This document shows positions 26,946 through 39,395 of a stretch of DNA of 64,000 bases, piece by piece. The stretch spans positions 148,388 through 212,387 of the forward strand of contig VWZF01005762.1 in assembly GCA_013396755.1 (NCBI GenBank), in the 5' to 3' direction. Source of the stretch: Sclerurus mexicanus (Eukaryota > Chordata > Aves > Passeriformes > Furnariidae). Both the position numbers and the translations under genes were made by a program. Every line of letters starts with the position of its first letter. Position 1 is the stretch's first letter. The notes beneath the pieces are model-generated. The model was not told the DNA's origin. It saw nothing but the letters and a program-made list of their open reading frames with translations, and ran no database searches.

Positions 26946-29900
26946 TACTCCCTGTCTACCTCACCAGAAACCCACTGCAGTGTTTCAAAAACGGCCACCC
27001 AGAGGAGTAGCCATATATTGGATTAAAAACACACAATTGCAGATAAAGAAAAGAAAAACAGTAGGATAGAAGTGCCTCTAGCATTTGAAACTACAGCTTT
27101 TGAAAAATATATTGTCTCTTTATGAAAAACGCTGCTTATTGGCAGACTTTTACCAACATTTTGTCACTCCATAAAATTAGTACCCTGTGACTGTTTCCAC
27201 TGAAACTGCAAGAATTTCCACTGTATAAAAGGCGTGTATAAGTCATTACACGATTTAAGCCACAGATATGAAACTCTCCAGCCTGGCAAATACAAACGGT
27301 AGCATTGTAACAACCCAGGAACTGTACTAAAAGTTAAACAATGCCTTTGGACATTAAAGATAAGACATAGAATAGGCTAGCAAACTGCACAGCTGATGAA
27401 AACAGTGGTGAATTGAAGACTTGAACAAAAAGCAAGAAAAGGAAGAACATCTGCAATACTTAACTACTGGAGGAAACAGAGGACAAATATTCCTGTTTCT
27501 TTAGCTACAGTCTATATCCTCACAACAGTTAACATTGAATGCATCTAGGAGGTAGTACAGCCCAGCAGGAAAAGTGTGCACAAGCCAAGGATAATCATAT
27601 GCAATTTTATAACCCCATGGGCAAAACACTAATTCTATAGCTATATGAAAGAAAGCGGACCAGTTGGGGATTCTTAAACTTTCCGAGAGAAATATAAAGT
27701 ATCCTTATTATTGAGAATGCTTTGCTGACAGCTCAGTCAGTACACTCAAACACATTAAAGTTAGAAAGGACCACACCACTTATTTAGACTGATTTAATAC
27801 ATAAATTATTAAAGCTTCTTAACAGCTATCTTTTCAGCAAATTCCTAACTTCAACCATAAGAGACCCTCAAGAAAGACATTCATCACATTGTAAAACACT
27901 TCAAGGGATAGAGGTATACTTCTAAATAAAGGCGAGCTAGGGAGGGAGACCAGGCATGAGACTCGACCATCTACATTGCTTAACTGTTATTCCAGTCCCT
28001 AGCTCTGTTTTGGGCTGCTCCAACTAATTATGTCCAGTACCATACCCCAAAATGCATACAAGAGAGATTGAAACAAATATTAGGCTGATTAAAATAAAAC
28101 AGACCTTCTCTTGTACTGCTAACTAAGGAAGGGTGCATGCTGTATATTTATATCCAGATGATGTTAAAGTAATGTGAAACTTGGAGGACATTGCAAGTTC
28201 AACATCTCAATCTGGCATATTGCACACTCTGAAGCCTAAGATACAGGTTGGAAAGTCTAAGACTCCAATTCCCAAGTTAGTCCATTTGCTAACGCAGGAT
28301 TAATACAGGGCACTGTTTGCTGATCACTGTAAAGAAATTGCTCCACAAGGGATCCTGAGCCAAGGTAATTAATGAACTTAAGAATTTCTGGACCATGAAT
28401 GCCAGTGAGACATTTGACTCATGAGCATTTTTTTTTTGCTGCAAAGGTTTTAGAGGAATGCAGATTTAAATGACTCCACATACTGTATAGAAGACCAGTG
28501 CACTCATGTGGATAATTAATCTGTAATTAGATCAATAAGGCTAAACAGACAGATAAACCAGGAATGCTGTTATGTGCCCTGTATTACTTAACCAAGCTAT
28601 TGCATTTTTATTAAAGGATTACTGCTATAGAAGACATACAGATATCAGAACAGGAAAAAAAAGATCACTTTCCCTGATGATGATGTAAGAGTCTTTGTTA
28701 ATGATTTATAAAAGGTCTGGCTATGTTTCTGAAGGCTTAAGGAATCATTCAGGATTGTAGTATTACAACATGAAGTATGTCACATCTGAAATAATAAAAA
28801 AGGATCTCAAGCAGCATCCTAATTTGTCCAGTGTCATTTGACTGGAACGAAATAGGCAAAACAAAACAAAAAAATCAAACCAGAAAAACATTTAGGGCTT
28901 TGTCATTTTCATTTCATCATTCTATTAATGCTGAACCTTTGATCAACAAAATATTTTGTGATCTGATAGAGACAGTCTCATATAAAAACGTGAGCTGTTT
29001 TAGGTAGACACATGTATACTTGAGGGTGAAAAAAAAATTGTTATATCTATTTACCAAATTTGACTCACATCCTTGAATATCTGAACATGCATAGGCTTGA
29101 CAAGTGTTTCAGAAGATGCATCATGATAAAATACTTCACGTCAGGAAAATTACACAAAAAATTGCAGCATCACCAAACCCAGTTCAGGTAAAGGAAAGAA
29201 AAAATGTGTAATGGGTTTAGATTCATAATATTTTACAGCTTGCTATCTCTCCCATTCTGTGCACAACAAGCAGATGTTCTTGCAAAACCTCTGAAAATAT
29301 TCTCATATATCTATCATGGAGACTGAATTTCTTTCCAGAGTCAGCAACCATTGCATAAACTCTGAGATTAACTGGGAAGTGTTTTCTCTCAATGGGAAAT
29401 GACAGTTAATTGAGAAGAATTTTCCCTCCAAATTTAGGACCTCAGAGGCACAGTAGTTTCCCCATTTGCTTGTACAAATTGGAAAATGGTCTGGCAACAC
29501 TTCCCTGCAAAAAAACAAGACTGTCACTAAAATTTGGGCAAACAAAATATCACACCACATAATTCTTCTATGTTGTCAATTGCGTTACAATATTTTATTC
29601 CTAATGAGGCCTAGAAGAAAAGTGTGAGAAATGGTATCTCTGAAATCCAGCATATATTCCAGTCATGAGAACTGCATCTCCTGGGCATATGTAACAGCTC
29701 TTGTACAAAAGACACAGAAGACTATAAAGACTCACAAATTATACATGATTACATATCTAAATGTAAATGACTTACATAATTACTTTTAAATTTTTAGGAA
29801 GATGGATTTCATCTTCAGAATTTAATGTGTTTGCTAATGTAACAAACCTCAAAGTCCTATGCAGTAAATGCTTTTGTGTACAGCAAGAAAGAAATACGAG

Positions 29901-32900
29901 ATACTTCAAATGACAGCCTGAAAGGTGCTTTAGTGCCAGGGATAATTTAGTGGTCTCCCTCAAATTCAGTTGTTGTTTAGGTCAGCAGAAGCTGTGAATC
30001 CTTAAAAAGAGAACTGTGATCAAGTGAAATATAATTCTCTAATAAAACATGTTACAAAGCTATATTTTATATACTAATTCAATCCAGTAGTTAAAACTCA
30101 GCTCCCTGAACAATAAAAGTTTTGCTGAGCACAGTCCTTCCAGCTCCTAAGCTGCTCCTTTCCCCCCCGCTGTCTTCTCTGTAACCAGGAGAATACAAAA
30201 GAGACCAATCAAACAAGATTTTTGTTTACTTTTGACTGAGAGATAGAAAGTGGTGAGCCTGCATATACTCCTTTGTCCACAGAGAACATACACTAGATTT
30301 TGTTTGATACACATTTTTAAAGTCCCTTTTAAGTTTTCCCTTCTTAGAGAATGGTTGTGTTGCTATAGCTTTTGGCCCCTTGCTAACAGCAGCTTTTTCC
30401 CCCTTACCAGAATCTGAAGCTTTTGATCTCTTTTATCTTCTGCTTGCTCATAGCCTAAGAATTGCATCTGTGGCAAAGCTTGTCTTCTTAAGAGTCCATT
30501 GACTTATTGCTAGAAAACAAGGAAATAGCTTTCTTTTCACTTGAGTCCCTGTTGAGATAATACATTCTGAAGGGACACAGCCTGTGTGGAGTAATCAGAC
30601 CTACAGTTCATCACTGTTTGAAATGCACAGTGAAAATATACTACTGGAGAGAGGTGGGGAGTGGGTGGAAATCCAAGAGAGCTTCTACCTAAGAGAAATA
30701 TATAGATAGCAATCCAAACTATGCTTTTCTTAAATAACATACATCAGGTAGCACCAGGCCATGCTACAACTTGCACAATAGCACATATTGGACATAAACA
30801 AGCAGAGCAAATAAATACATACATTTTACTGTATTTCTGTGCTGCAGGTAAGGCAAGGCATTAGTGGCATTCATCTTATGAATTCAGAATCACACAGTAC
30901 AGTCCACCAGACCATCCAATGGCAAGACTGGCCCATATTTTCATACTGATTTTCTAAACACTAGTGACTCTCCTGTAACATTCTTAGCAAGAAAAAATAA
31001 AAAGCAGTGCTGGTGTGCACTGTACTACTGTGTCCAGCAGAGCAGCTTCCAGAGCAGCTTGGCTAGAAGACTGACATTTCCCAGCTTCAGCTGGAAAAGG
31101 CATTCTTCATTTCAATCTTGCATTGCTGTACACACTGCGAACCAAACAGCTTGACTGATGAAGCAATGCCAGTACTCTAAATGGTTGAGACTGGACATCT
31201 TTCTACAAAAAGCCAGTTGCACAAGTGCTATAAATATGACCTACTGGCTCCCAAACAGGTCCTCACTGCACAAAATCTGCGGTGGTATGAAATGCTTCTG
31301 ATACTGCCAGCCTACTGCACCACAATAGTATTGGGACTGTGGTCATGCAGCTGCTTTTTCTGCAGCTTTCTCCTAAGGAACTGGCTTTCCCAGAGCAATT
31401 TATTTCCACTCAATAAGAGTGGAAAAATGGGTTGAAACTGTATTTATGTAGCTTCTCAGCTGTGACGTGCACTCCTTGCAACTGCAAATTTTATTTTTTA
31501 AAGTTCTTTGAGTAGAATTGCACTCTACAAAAGCAGGCTACTGTTATTTTAAAAGCTTTTTTTTTTAATTCCTTTTCACTTGTTTGCAATGCTGTAGAGC
31601 CTCTGTACAAACACCTAAGTAGAAGAAATTATTTACATTTCACAGCTAAATTCTTAATTTAATCCATTACCATGTGAAACAATCCATACACTCATGTCTT
31701 AATTATTAAGAGTGGAAGTTGTGTGTGCATGTTCATATTTAACATCCCCTTCTTTATTTGTTTTTTGCAAACAGATCAAGGAAAACAAATTCATTTTCAT
31801 TCAGGGAAACAGCAAATTTCAACCCTGGAAGTAGAGAAACCCTCTGCAAAATTCTGCCAATGTAATTTCTACAGGAAAATGAAATATTAAAGGATAAAAA
31901 TCATTAATTTTGTTTCCGAGTTCAATGGCAAAAAGAGGATATGAAAACATATTAAGTCATGAATTTCATGTTCTACATAGAGTGTCATCAGGGAATAAAG
32001 ATTTAAAGGTTAGCAGAGCAAGAAAGACAACCACAGCAGTATTAAAAAAATCAGCAACCTTGCCTACATCTCCAGAAATAAACAAAAATTAGTGTAGCAT
32101 AACCACTACCAAATGAGCTCTTTGCACGTTACATAAAGAGCCATAAAAAAGGATAACAAAAGACCCTTCAGGTCTTCTATATCCTCCTGATTACTAAATA
32201 TTTCTTGGCAAAAGCCACTTTTCCTTCTGAGTAAGGACAGGAAAACTACATCAAGAACACTCATTTGGCCCATTTTTTATTTCTCTTTTACACATACATG
32301 ATGTTATTTGACTTTATTTCACTTGCCAACTCTCTTTTAATGATTCAAGTCACCAATCACTAAGGTTATTTGAGGGGGTGGGGAGGGGAAAGTGTCAGAG
32401 GTATACAACATTTGGACTTGGATTGCCCTTTCACCTCATAAAATCTACAGGACAAAGTTTATTAGGTTGTGTGTGAAAATTTTCTTACAAAGCCTTGCCA
32501 CTGGAGGTATGTAATTTTGAGGAAAAATCCCTCAGAGCAGTCTCATATCTGTTCTAACTTTGGTGACTTCCTCAAGGTACAACTCAAGTGAAATTGTGGA
32601 GCATTCCTGTTCTGGACAGTTGTTACTCCAGTATGCAACATCCACCACAGGAAGAAATCAATGACAAATTCAGTGTCACCTCAAGTTGCATAGATCAGAA
32701 AAAGGACACTAGACTTTTCCTCTGCCAGTTCCGATCATAAATGAGTGTCAAAACTGACACAGCCAGGTAGCTTGTTTCACAGCTTTCCACAAGAACAGAG
32801 GAAACGGTAAAAAACCATAATGGTAAGGAGGTCAAGATAAAGCGCTATTCCCTGAAGAATATTTCCTGAGTAGAAGTTAACCTGGACTAGACCTTCTGCT

Positions 32901-35900
32901 CCAGTGACAACACTGAATATGAACTTTACTACTGTTATTTTGTTTTTAAAGAAGTAGCTTTTCCAAGACATGCATTATTAAAAATAATGTCATAAATTAT
33001 AAATTAATGTTGTAAAATATAATTCATCAACAGTGACATAAGTTCTCGATATTAGTACTGACTATCTCCTCACAATACTTTTTAAGTCCAAAAACACCTT
33101 CAGAGATGTTTTAGTAATATTTTCAGCCAGGCCTTCAAGCTGCATATCGGTTGGTTCAACTGCTTTGCATACTATACTGCAAATTTATTTAATGTACCTA
33201 TTTATTGCCTAATTCCCTTTAGATTCAGTTATGCATGGACAAGAGGCAACATTTTTTATACACCAATCCTGATAAGTTATAAATAAAGTTAATTTCTTAC
33301 ATTACAGCTCTACTAAGCCTTTCAAGATGGCAGAATAGATATTTTTCAGTCCTAACACAAGGCTTGACCAAGAAAAAAAATTCCACAATCAACTAAGAAA
33401 CAAACAAAAATCTTCTCACATGAAGGGTATTTTTGTTCCTGCAAAATCAGTCAAAAAAAAAAAGTCCAACTGCCCTTGAACTTAACAAGGTATGCAATCA
33501 TGTGTTACTACTAGCAATGAGAACACGACCACTATCAGTAAGAATGGTAGCAATGATCAAAAAAATAACAGGTCACAGTTACATGGTCAATCAAAAGCCG
33601 TCTCTGCCTATAAGTATGGGCAGTCTTCACAGTATAGGCATGATTCATGGAATATTTAATATCTTTTTCTTAAAAACTTAGCCTCTCATGTTTGTGATGA
33701 TATTGCACCCCTCAGGTTTAATTTTGAAAAGTTTCTACCCCATGAGACTTCTAAGAAACATTGGAAAAATAAACTCCATGCATTCAGGAGAAAACAAAAC
33801 AAACAAACAAATGAAAAAAAAAGAACCCCAAACAACAAAAAAAAACCTCAGGCAGTATTTCTTAGTTTTTTTTTAATCTGCACTTTTTAAACTGGTCCCT
33901 GATTTTTGTACATTTGGAAAGGGATTCGAACCTCAGCTTAAGATGTTGCTCAAGGTAGTTGAGCAGACATCTACTCCCCACACAGCCCTCGAAGGCAAAA
34001 GACAGACAGGCAGCTGTCAGGGATAATGGTTCCCACTTACACTGACATACATTTTCTAAGATAAGGCTTCAGCAGGTCTCCCTCTCTTCTCATCAGCTAT
34101 TTAGGGGACTTAGTTGACCCTTAAAGTTAGATGAGAATCCTTCACTCCCAAGTTCTAAACTAAGAATAAAATAACAGTTAAATCTCCTAAGCTATCCATA
34201 ATTTACTTATATTATAAAAAATCTGAAACAACAAAAATAAACAAAGAATGTTCAGAAATATTTTAATTCTAAGGGATATCTTTACTTCTATTATAATGTA
34301 TTACTCATATAGGATAAAGCATTACAATATATCCCAATAAAACAAAATCAATTAATTAATCTTTGACTCTAAAGCAAGGCTATGAAATCACTATAATTTT
34401 GTATAATTACAAAACCAAATGATTTCAGAAAAAATGTTTCATCATTTTTTCACCACCAGTGGTTCAATAGTAGCTACAGCAGCCAAGCCACAGAAAGGTT
34501 TCATTTCTTGTGCAGGTTATTATATGGCAATAAATGTCTCTGAAATGGCAGCCCCAGAAACAACATACTCCCTAATTTGATACAACTGCCAAGAACCAAG
34601 TTCTGTGTAATGAAGTTGCCCACTCTCTCATATGTTCCTGTGTTTACATGATTCCACAAGAAGTCAGCATGACTCTAATACAGACCTTTTTTTATGTTAC
34701 ATGCTTCATGTTATGATTGTTATTAAAGGAACTCATTACATAAAAGAGGGTCACATCACTGGAATAATTCTTTTTCCACCAGGGTTTGCTGGTTCAGAGA
34801 TACTACTGTAAGGTGACCCAAAAAAATCTGAAATCCATGTGGCTTGACACAAGTAACACACTGCCAGAAAGTCTCTTCTCTCACAGAGCTCCATTATTCT
34901 ACATATTTGCAGTCCAGTAGGGAAGCATGACAGTGAGTCACCCTCAGTCACTGCCCCAGGGAGATGATCCCTTCTTGATGTCAATCACAGTGAAGTTTCT
35001 CTCACTCCTTCACTTGCAGAAAGGCTGCAATGATTAAGGAGGGTTCACGAATGGAGTTATCACTGAGCTGCAAGAGGTCCTGCTTAAATGATGCTCATTT
35101 AGGGCTTAAATGCTGTTAGAGGTACTACAAACCCAAACATTTCACATAAAGGAAAACTCTACTAAACTTTATAAAAGACCAAGTTCTAGGGTTCTAGGCT
35201 AAGTAGTTTACCCTTCTGCTACTGCAGAAAATACATTCTTTTGGTCTGAATTAGTGAAAACAGCCTCTGCCTTTCCTAAACCCAAGATAGTTGGCTTAAT
35301 TTTCTACTATGGCAGTCTAACCTAACTATATATAAAAGAAAAAAAAGGGTGGTTGCATGGGCACAAGAGGAAATATCAATGCCCACAGCTATAGAATAAT
35401 AAGACACAGATTCATCAGCCACATCTTCCCTGGAACTGTACAGGATTACTCAGTCTAAGGTCTGATTTTGAATCCTTTGTAATGATGACAATGATAATCC
35501 AAATAATGTGTTTGAAACCAGCAAATCCAACATTTTAAACAGTAATGATGGAGTCATCATTAAACTTACTGTAAGTGTTTTTCTGAAATTAGACCACAGC
35601 AGGATCACAATGGATTGCTGGTACACTTTGGTTTCTGCAAGGATCTGCTCAGCAGGGGCATTTAAAATGCTGTTCTCATAGACCTTTGTACCCGTACAGC
35701 CTATTAACATCAGCTATAAAGACAGGCACACAGCCAATCATCCTGCTTGTCTTTTTGAGACCCATCCTTTGTTGAAGCTCCCCAATGTCACAAGGATTCA
35801 GGCGTATTTAAAACATGTGATATAAAACAGAGTATCAGACTGTGTTTGTTCACTGAATGCACTTGCTTTCCAATGTTTTTGTGAAGAGAGACATTGTATT

Positions 35901-36562
35901 TTTATTAAATTCCATTATTATTTTCATTGTCATTGCTGCTATCATTTATCACTCATTATTAAAATGAAGCACAGAAATTGGATGGGCAAAGAAAACACTC
36001 CAATCAAGGGGAAGTCTACAGACTTTAAAAAGGCTGTTGCATCTACAGACTTACCTGGCATTACAAACCCACTTTGTTTCTATAAATTAAAAACTAACAC
36101 AGTGATGAAATTATTTCTTCATCAAGGAAGTTAATAAGCTTTTCAAATAACTGTGGATTCCAATGTCTGGACACATACTTATTTCTGTGAATTGTTAACT
36201 TGCCGGTGGTTCCGCTCTGACATTAATACTCTGAAGGTATTGCCTACAAGGAATTTTATTATATAAAGAACTGCGGCCAGCAAGTAGGATGATACTCCAT
36301 TTCATTCGTCAATTTCTTTATATGGAATGTAAGTTTCTAGATATTTTTTTTTATAATGTCTTAAAGTATTTCCTATCCAACTATCAGCAAATAAAAGTTG
36401 GCATATTCAAGTACACTGAATTATGATGGGTTTTTTATTTATGAGGATTTAATTTTGCACCACTGTTCACTGACAATAAGAACTCTTAAAAGCAACTCTA
36501 TTTCTCTCAAAATAAATTTTCAAATAAATTTAGATATATTAAAGCTAATTTCCATTCTACTG
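26946..36562. other. Intergenic AT-rich DNA, no gene seen
   Basis: About 9.6 kb of largely featureless AT-rich DNA. An A/C-rich tract lies at 33,791-33,848. A donor-like CAG|GTAAGG occurs near 30,847 in isolation, and a lone B-box-like string occurs near 33,922. Neither supports a gene. Confidence 0.5.
33791..33848. repeat. A/C-rich low-complexity tract (CAAA-like)
   Basis: AAAC and CAAA units followed by A runs. No fixed period. Confidence 0.75.
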
Positions 36563-36568
36563 CTGTCT
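36563..36568. repeat. Target-site duplication, left copy (CTGTCT)
   Basis: Six bases identical to 37,053-37,058, directly outside the two ends of the LTR between them. Confidence 0.85.
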
Positions 36569-36636
36569 TGACGAAATCCTTTGGGGGTTGAGAAGGAGAG
36601 GCATGCTCCGAGTTAGGGGTAAGACAGAGTGGCAAG

Positions 36637-36642
36637 TTTATT
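36637..36642 (-). promoter_or_regulatory. LTR poly(A) signal (AATAAA, minus strand)
   Basis: Reads TTTATT on the + strand. It lies just downstream of the LTR TATA box in minus orientation. Confidence 0.7.
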
Positions 36643-36655
36643 AAAATGGTGCTAG

Positions 36656-36663
36656 CTTATATA
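36656..36663 (-). promoter_or_regulatory. LTR TATA box (TATATAAG, minus strand)
   Basis: A TATA-type core promoter motif within the solo LTR, placed as expected relative to the poly(A) signal. Confidence 0.65.
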
Positions 36664-37052
36664 CAGTAGAGCATGGAACATTCTGGAAGAGGGGCTGAAC
36701 TTGGGAGGAGCATAACATAAAAGGATGAACAGGGGAGGATTACAACCATAAAGGGTAAAGGAGGGTGGAGATAAACATACGGGGAAGACTCCACTGCAGC
36801 AAAATTTAGCCAATCAGGGAGCAGGGATAACATGAGGGAGAAGAAGAAACTCCATTTTGTACAGCATACAAATAAGAATATTCAGCTTTACAACTATAAA
36901 CTCATAAACCAGGGAACCCGTAAAAACCCAATATGCAATAATAAACTTTCTCTTGTGAGAAACAGTTCTTGCTTGCAGTTCTTCTTGACACCCAGTCTCA
37001 TCAAACAGTATCATTGTTCTTTTTCCATTCGGTGTACTTTTGTTCTCCTGCA

Positions 37053-37058
37053 CTGTCT
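37053..37058. repeat. Target-site duplication, right copy (CTGTCT)
   Basis: Perfect match to 36,563-36,568. Together they define the LTR boundaries. Confidence 0.85.
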
Positions 37059-39149
37059 ATTACAAGAAAGGGTTTATTTAGATTAAGAAAATGATTCAAG
37101 ACTGGTTGTGAGTTGGTGCACACATGAGCTAACCTCAGGTTTTTTCCCTCATGAAGGTGTGGGTTAATAGTCTTTAATTTAGCTAACTAGGCAAGTTTAA
37201 TTTTGATAGACACTGAGAATGGATGCCAGATAGGTGAATCAAGGAGAGGAAAAAAAATGTCCTATATTTTAGCTTGGAAAAGGGTCTAAGATAACACTGC
37301 AGCGCCATATCTGAACTTGGACTACCTTCAAAGGAATTTCCTAGTGCAGGCCCAATTGAAGATTTATTCTCAGAATCCGAACACTTAATATAGTTACTTG
37401 TTTATAGATCACTGGCAGGATGGTGCCAAGCAGTCAATAATATGCAAATACATTTCTGTGAAACAATATTATATGTTAAATAAGACATGGTGAACAGTAC
37501 CATGTGTTACTTTCTAATTAAAAAAAAAATATGAAAAAACCTACCAAAAATCACAGGTTAACAGTATATATTGAAAACTTTATTTTTAATGCAGAACTCT
37601 TTTTTTAAGTAATTCCTGCATCAATACAGGAATGCAATAAGGCATCTGAAACCATAAAAACATTTATGATCTCCCATAAAACTTAAAAATGGACAAACTG
37701 ATTTGTCTCAAAATATACAAAAATAATTGGACTGAGAATATACATGCCAGTTTCCACTTGGGAAAAAAATAACAATTAGAGATTCCTACTATTACAAAAT
37801 ACTGAAAAAGAAGGTTCATAATGGAAATGCTGATCAACTATTTACTTCACCAGTGCTAGCTAGACACATAAATGCTCTCAGACAGTCTGTAAAAATCTGA
37901 AGTTTTCTTTGATAAACTCTGCTTCCGTAACCAAAAATGAATGACTACCTTCCCCAGCTTTTCAGATGTACAGATATAAGGACAGAAGTCCCTATCTTGC
38001 AAATTTCCTGACTTCCCAGAATACTCATGAGTGAAGATGTATTATAAGAAGTGCTAATGAAGCAGGAATTACTTTTTTTTTTTTTAGTCTGTTTCATTTT
38101 GTTAAGAGATCATTTTTTAAAGAGGTCACCAAGGCCAAAATATAAATGCAAAGTTAATTTCCTCTTTTCAGGGCAAATTGAAGGAATTTGCTTCAGATTA
38201 CCTATCCAATACAAGCTGGGGAAATAGCAATTGAATCAAATCAAGCACAGTTTACAGTACAGTTTAGTAAAAAGTACTATCTGACACTTCCAGAAACTAA
38301 TCAGATACCTGGGTATTTTCTGTATTTTCTGTATTTCAGTATTTACTGTAAAGCAATAGGCCAAGGCCAAATATGAAATGAAACTCATTGTTAATGTAAA
38401 ATACCTTTAGCCTATGCTGCTTTTAAGACTTTTTCATTAGGTCCTTTTAACAGGGAATCAAACAGCTTATTTGTGATTCACGTTTTTGCCTTCTCTGGGA
38501 GTGGTTCCCAGTATAGTAATCTTTGCCAACAGGACCAAATCACAGTCTTCAGGAGCATGTTCCAGATTCAGTACCATGATTCAAGCCACCACCTGGTTAT
38601 AAAGGGGAAAACCCTTCTCCATGGAACTATTAACCTGACATGTCTCCAGTCTAGACTAATAATTACATTAAGGACTGAGTCTATTATCCACATAGAATGG
38701 GTGGAGGCTCTGATAAACCAGTAATAATAGGCGTCAGACTAGTCACCAAGGATTGTTCTTACTTACTTGCTTTCTTATAAAAGGGAACTTTAGGCTCATT
38801 CAGGAATTTGGCTTCCATTGGGACTGACAAACAGTGCATTTATTTCCTTCAAAGGCAAGGGACTGCACTTTGTGTAGTGCCCATAAAACAGGAAATGGAA
38901 TGTCGTTCAACAAAGGTTGACCAGCTCCTGTAGATTTTTGTCAACACTGCTTTTGTTCAAAATGGGAAGCAGGGTTCCTTTAATTGTACCATTCCAATTC
39001 TTCTCATTGCATCCTTTTATATATTCTAATGGACACATTCATTTAATATATGATTTGAAAAAAATGCACAAGCAAAACAAGTGTTGAGAACTGGAAAGAA
39101 ACTGTTGACCTTCAACAGAAAAAAAAATAACACACAGTTCACATTCACA
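37059..39149. other. Intergenic DNA, no gene seen
   Basis: AT-rich sequence. No gene or clear transposon was recognised. Confidence 0.5.
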
Positions 39150-39395
39150 GGGTGACAGTTTTGAGATGCAAGTTCCCTAGGCCCCATTTCAGCAGTGGGC
39201 CTAACACAGGAACAGCTTTCACTACAGAAAGAACTTCTGGAAGGAATCAGCCGCACCAATGCCGGACCAGTGGGAGTGGGGAAACGTGCTCTCGGGTGCC
39301 ATCTCCTGGCACCGAGTCCATCCACCGGCTTTTCTGTCAGCCCTGTGTGCACGAAGCACTCGCATCCAAGCACACAGGTACCTACATGTATGTTT
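39150..39395. other. GC-richer pocket with clustered CpGs
   Basis: Within about 150 bases (39,240-39,390) there are around nine CpGs, for example in AGCCGCACC, AACGTGCTCTCGGG and CACCGAGTCC. The flanking kilobases have almost none. Overlapping frames of 72-115 codons on both strands are a by-product of the GC content and match nothing I know. It may be a regulatory element, a small orphan CpG cluster or the remnant of an insertion. Confidence 0.3.

Larger units (their letters stand above)
36569..37052 (-). mobile_element. Solo LTR of an endogenous retrovirus (ERVK-like)
   Basis: This 484-bp element starts TG and ends CA on both strands. It is flanked by a perfect 6-bp direct repeat, the mark of retroviral integration. 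In minus orientation the order is U3, a TATA box (TATATAAG, 36,656-36,663), then AATAAA (36,637-36,642), then a C/T-rich U5 ending ...TTTCGTCA. The poly(A) signal lies only about 14 bases past the TATA box, so it precedes the expected transcript start. That layout, with a 6-bp duplication, is seen in beta-retrovirus/ERVK-type LTRs. No internal viral genes or primer-binding site flank it, so it is a solo LTR left by recombination. The family assignment is inference. Confidence 0.85.

Noticed and set aside
2500..30860. Isolated strong donor-like sites (near 2,514 and 30,847)
   Set aside because: Such strings are expected by chance in tens of kilobases, and no acceptor-exon chain accompanies them.
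33922..33932. tRNA B-box-like string (GGTTCGAATCC on the minus strand)
   Set aside because: There is no A-box, T-stem pairing fails and no cloverleaf can be drawn around it.
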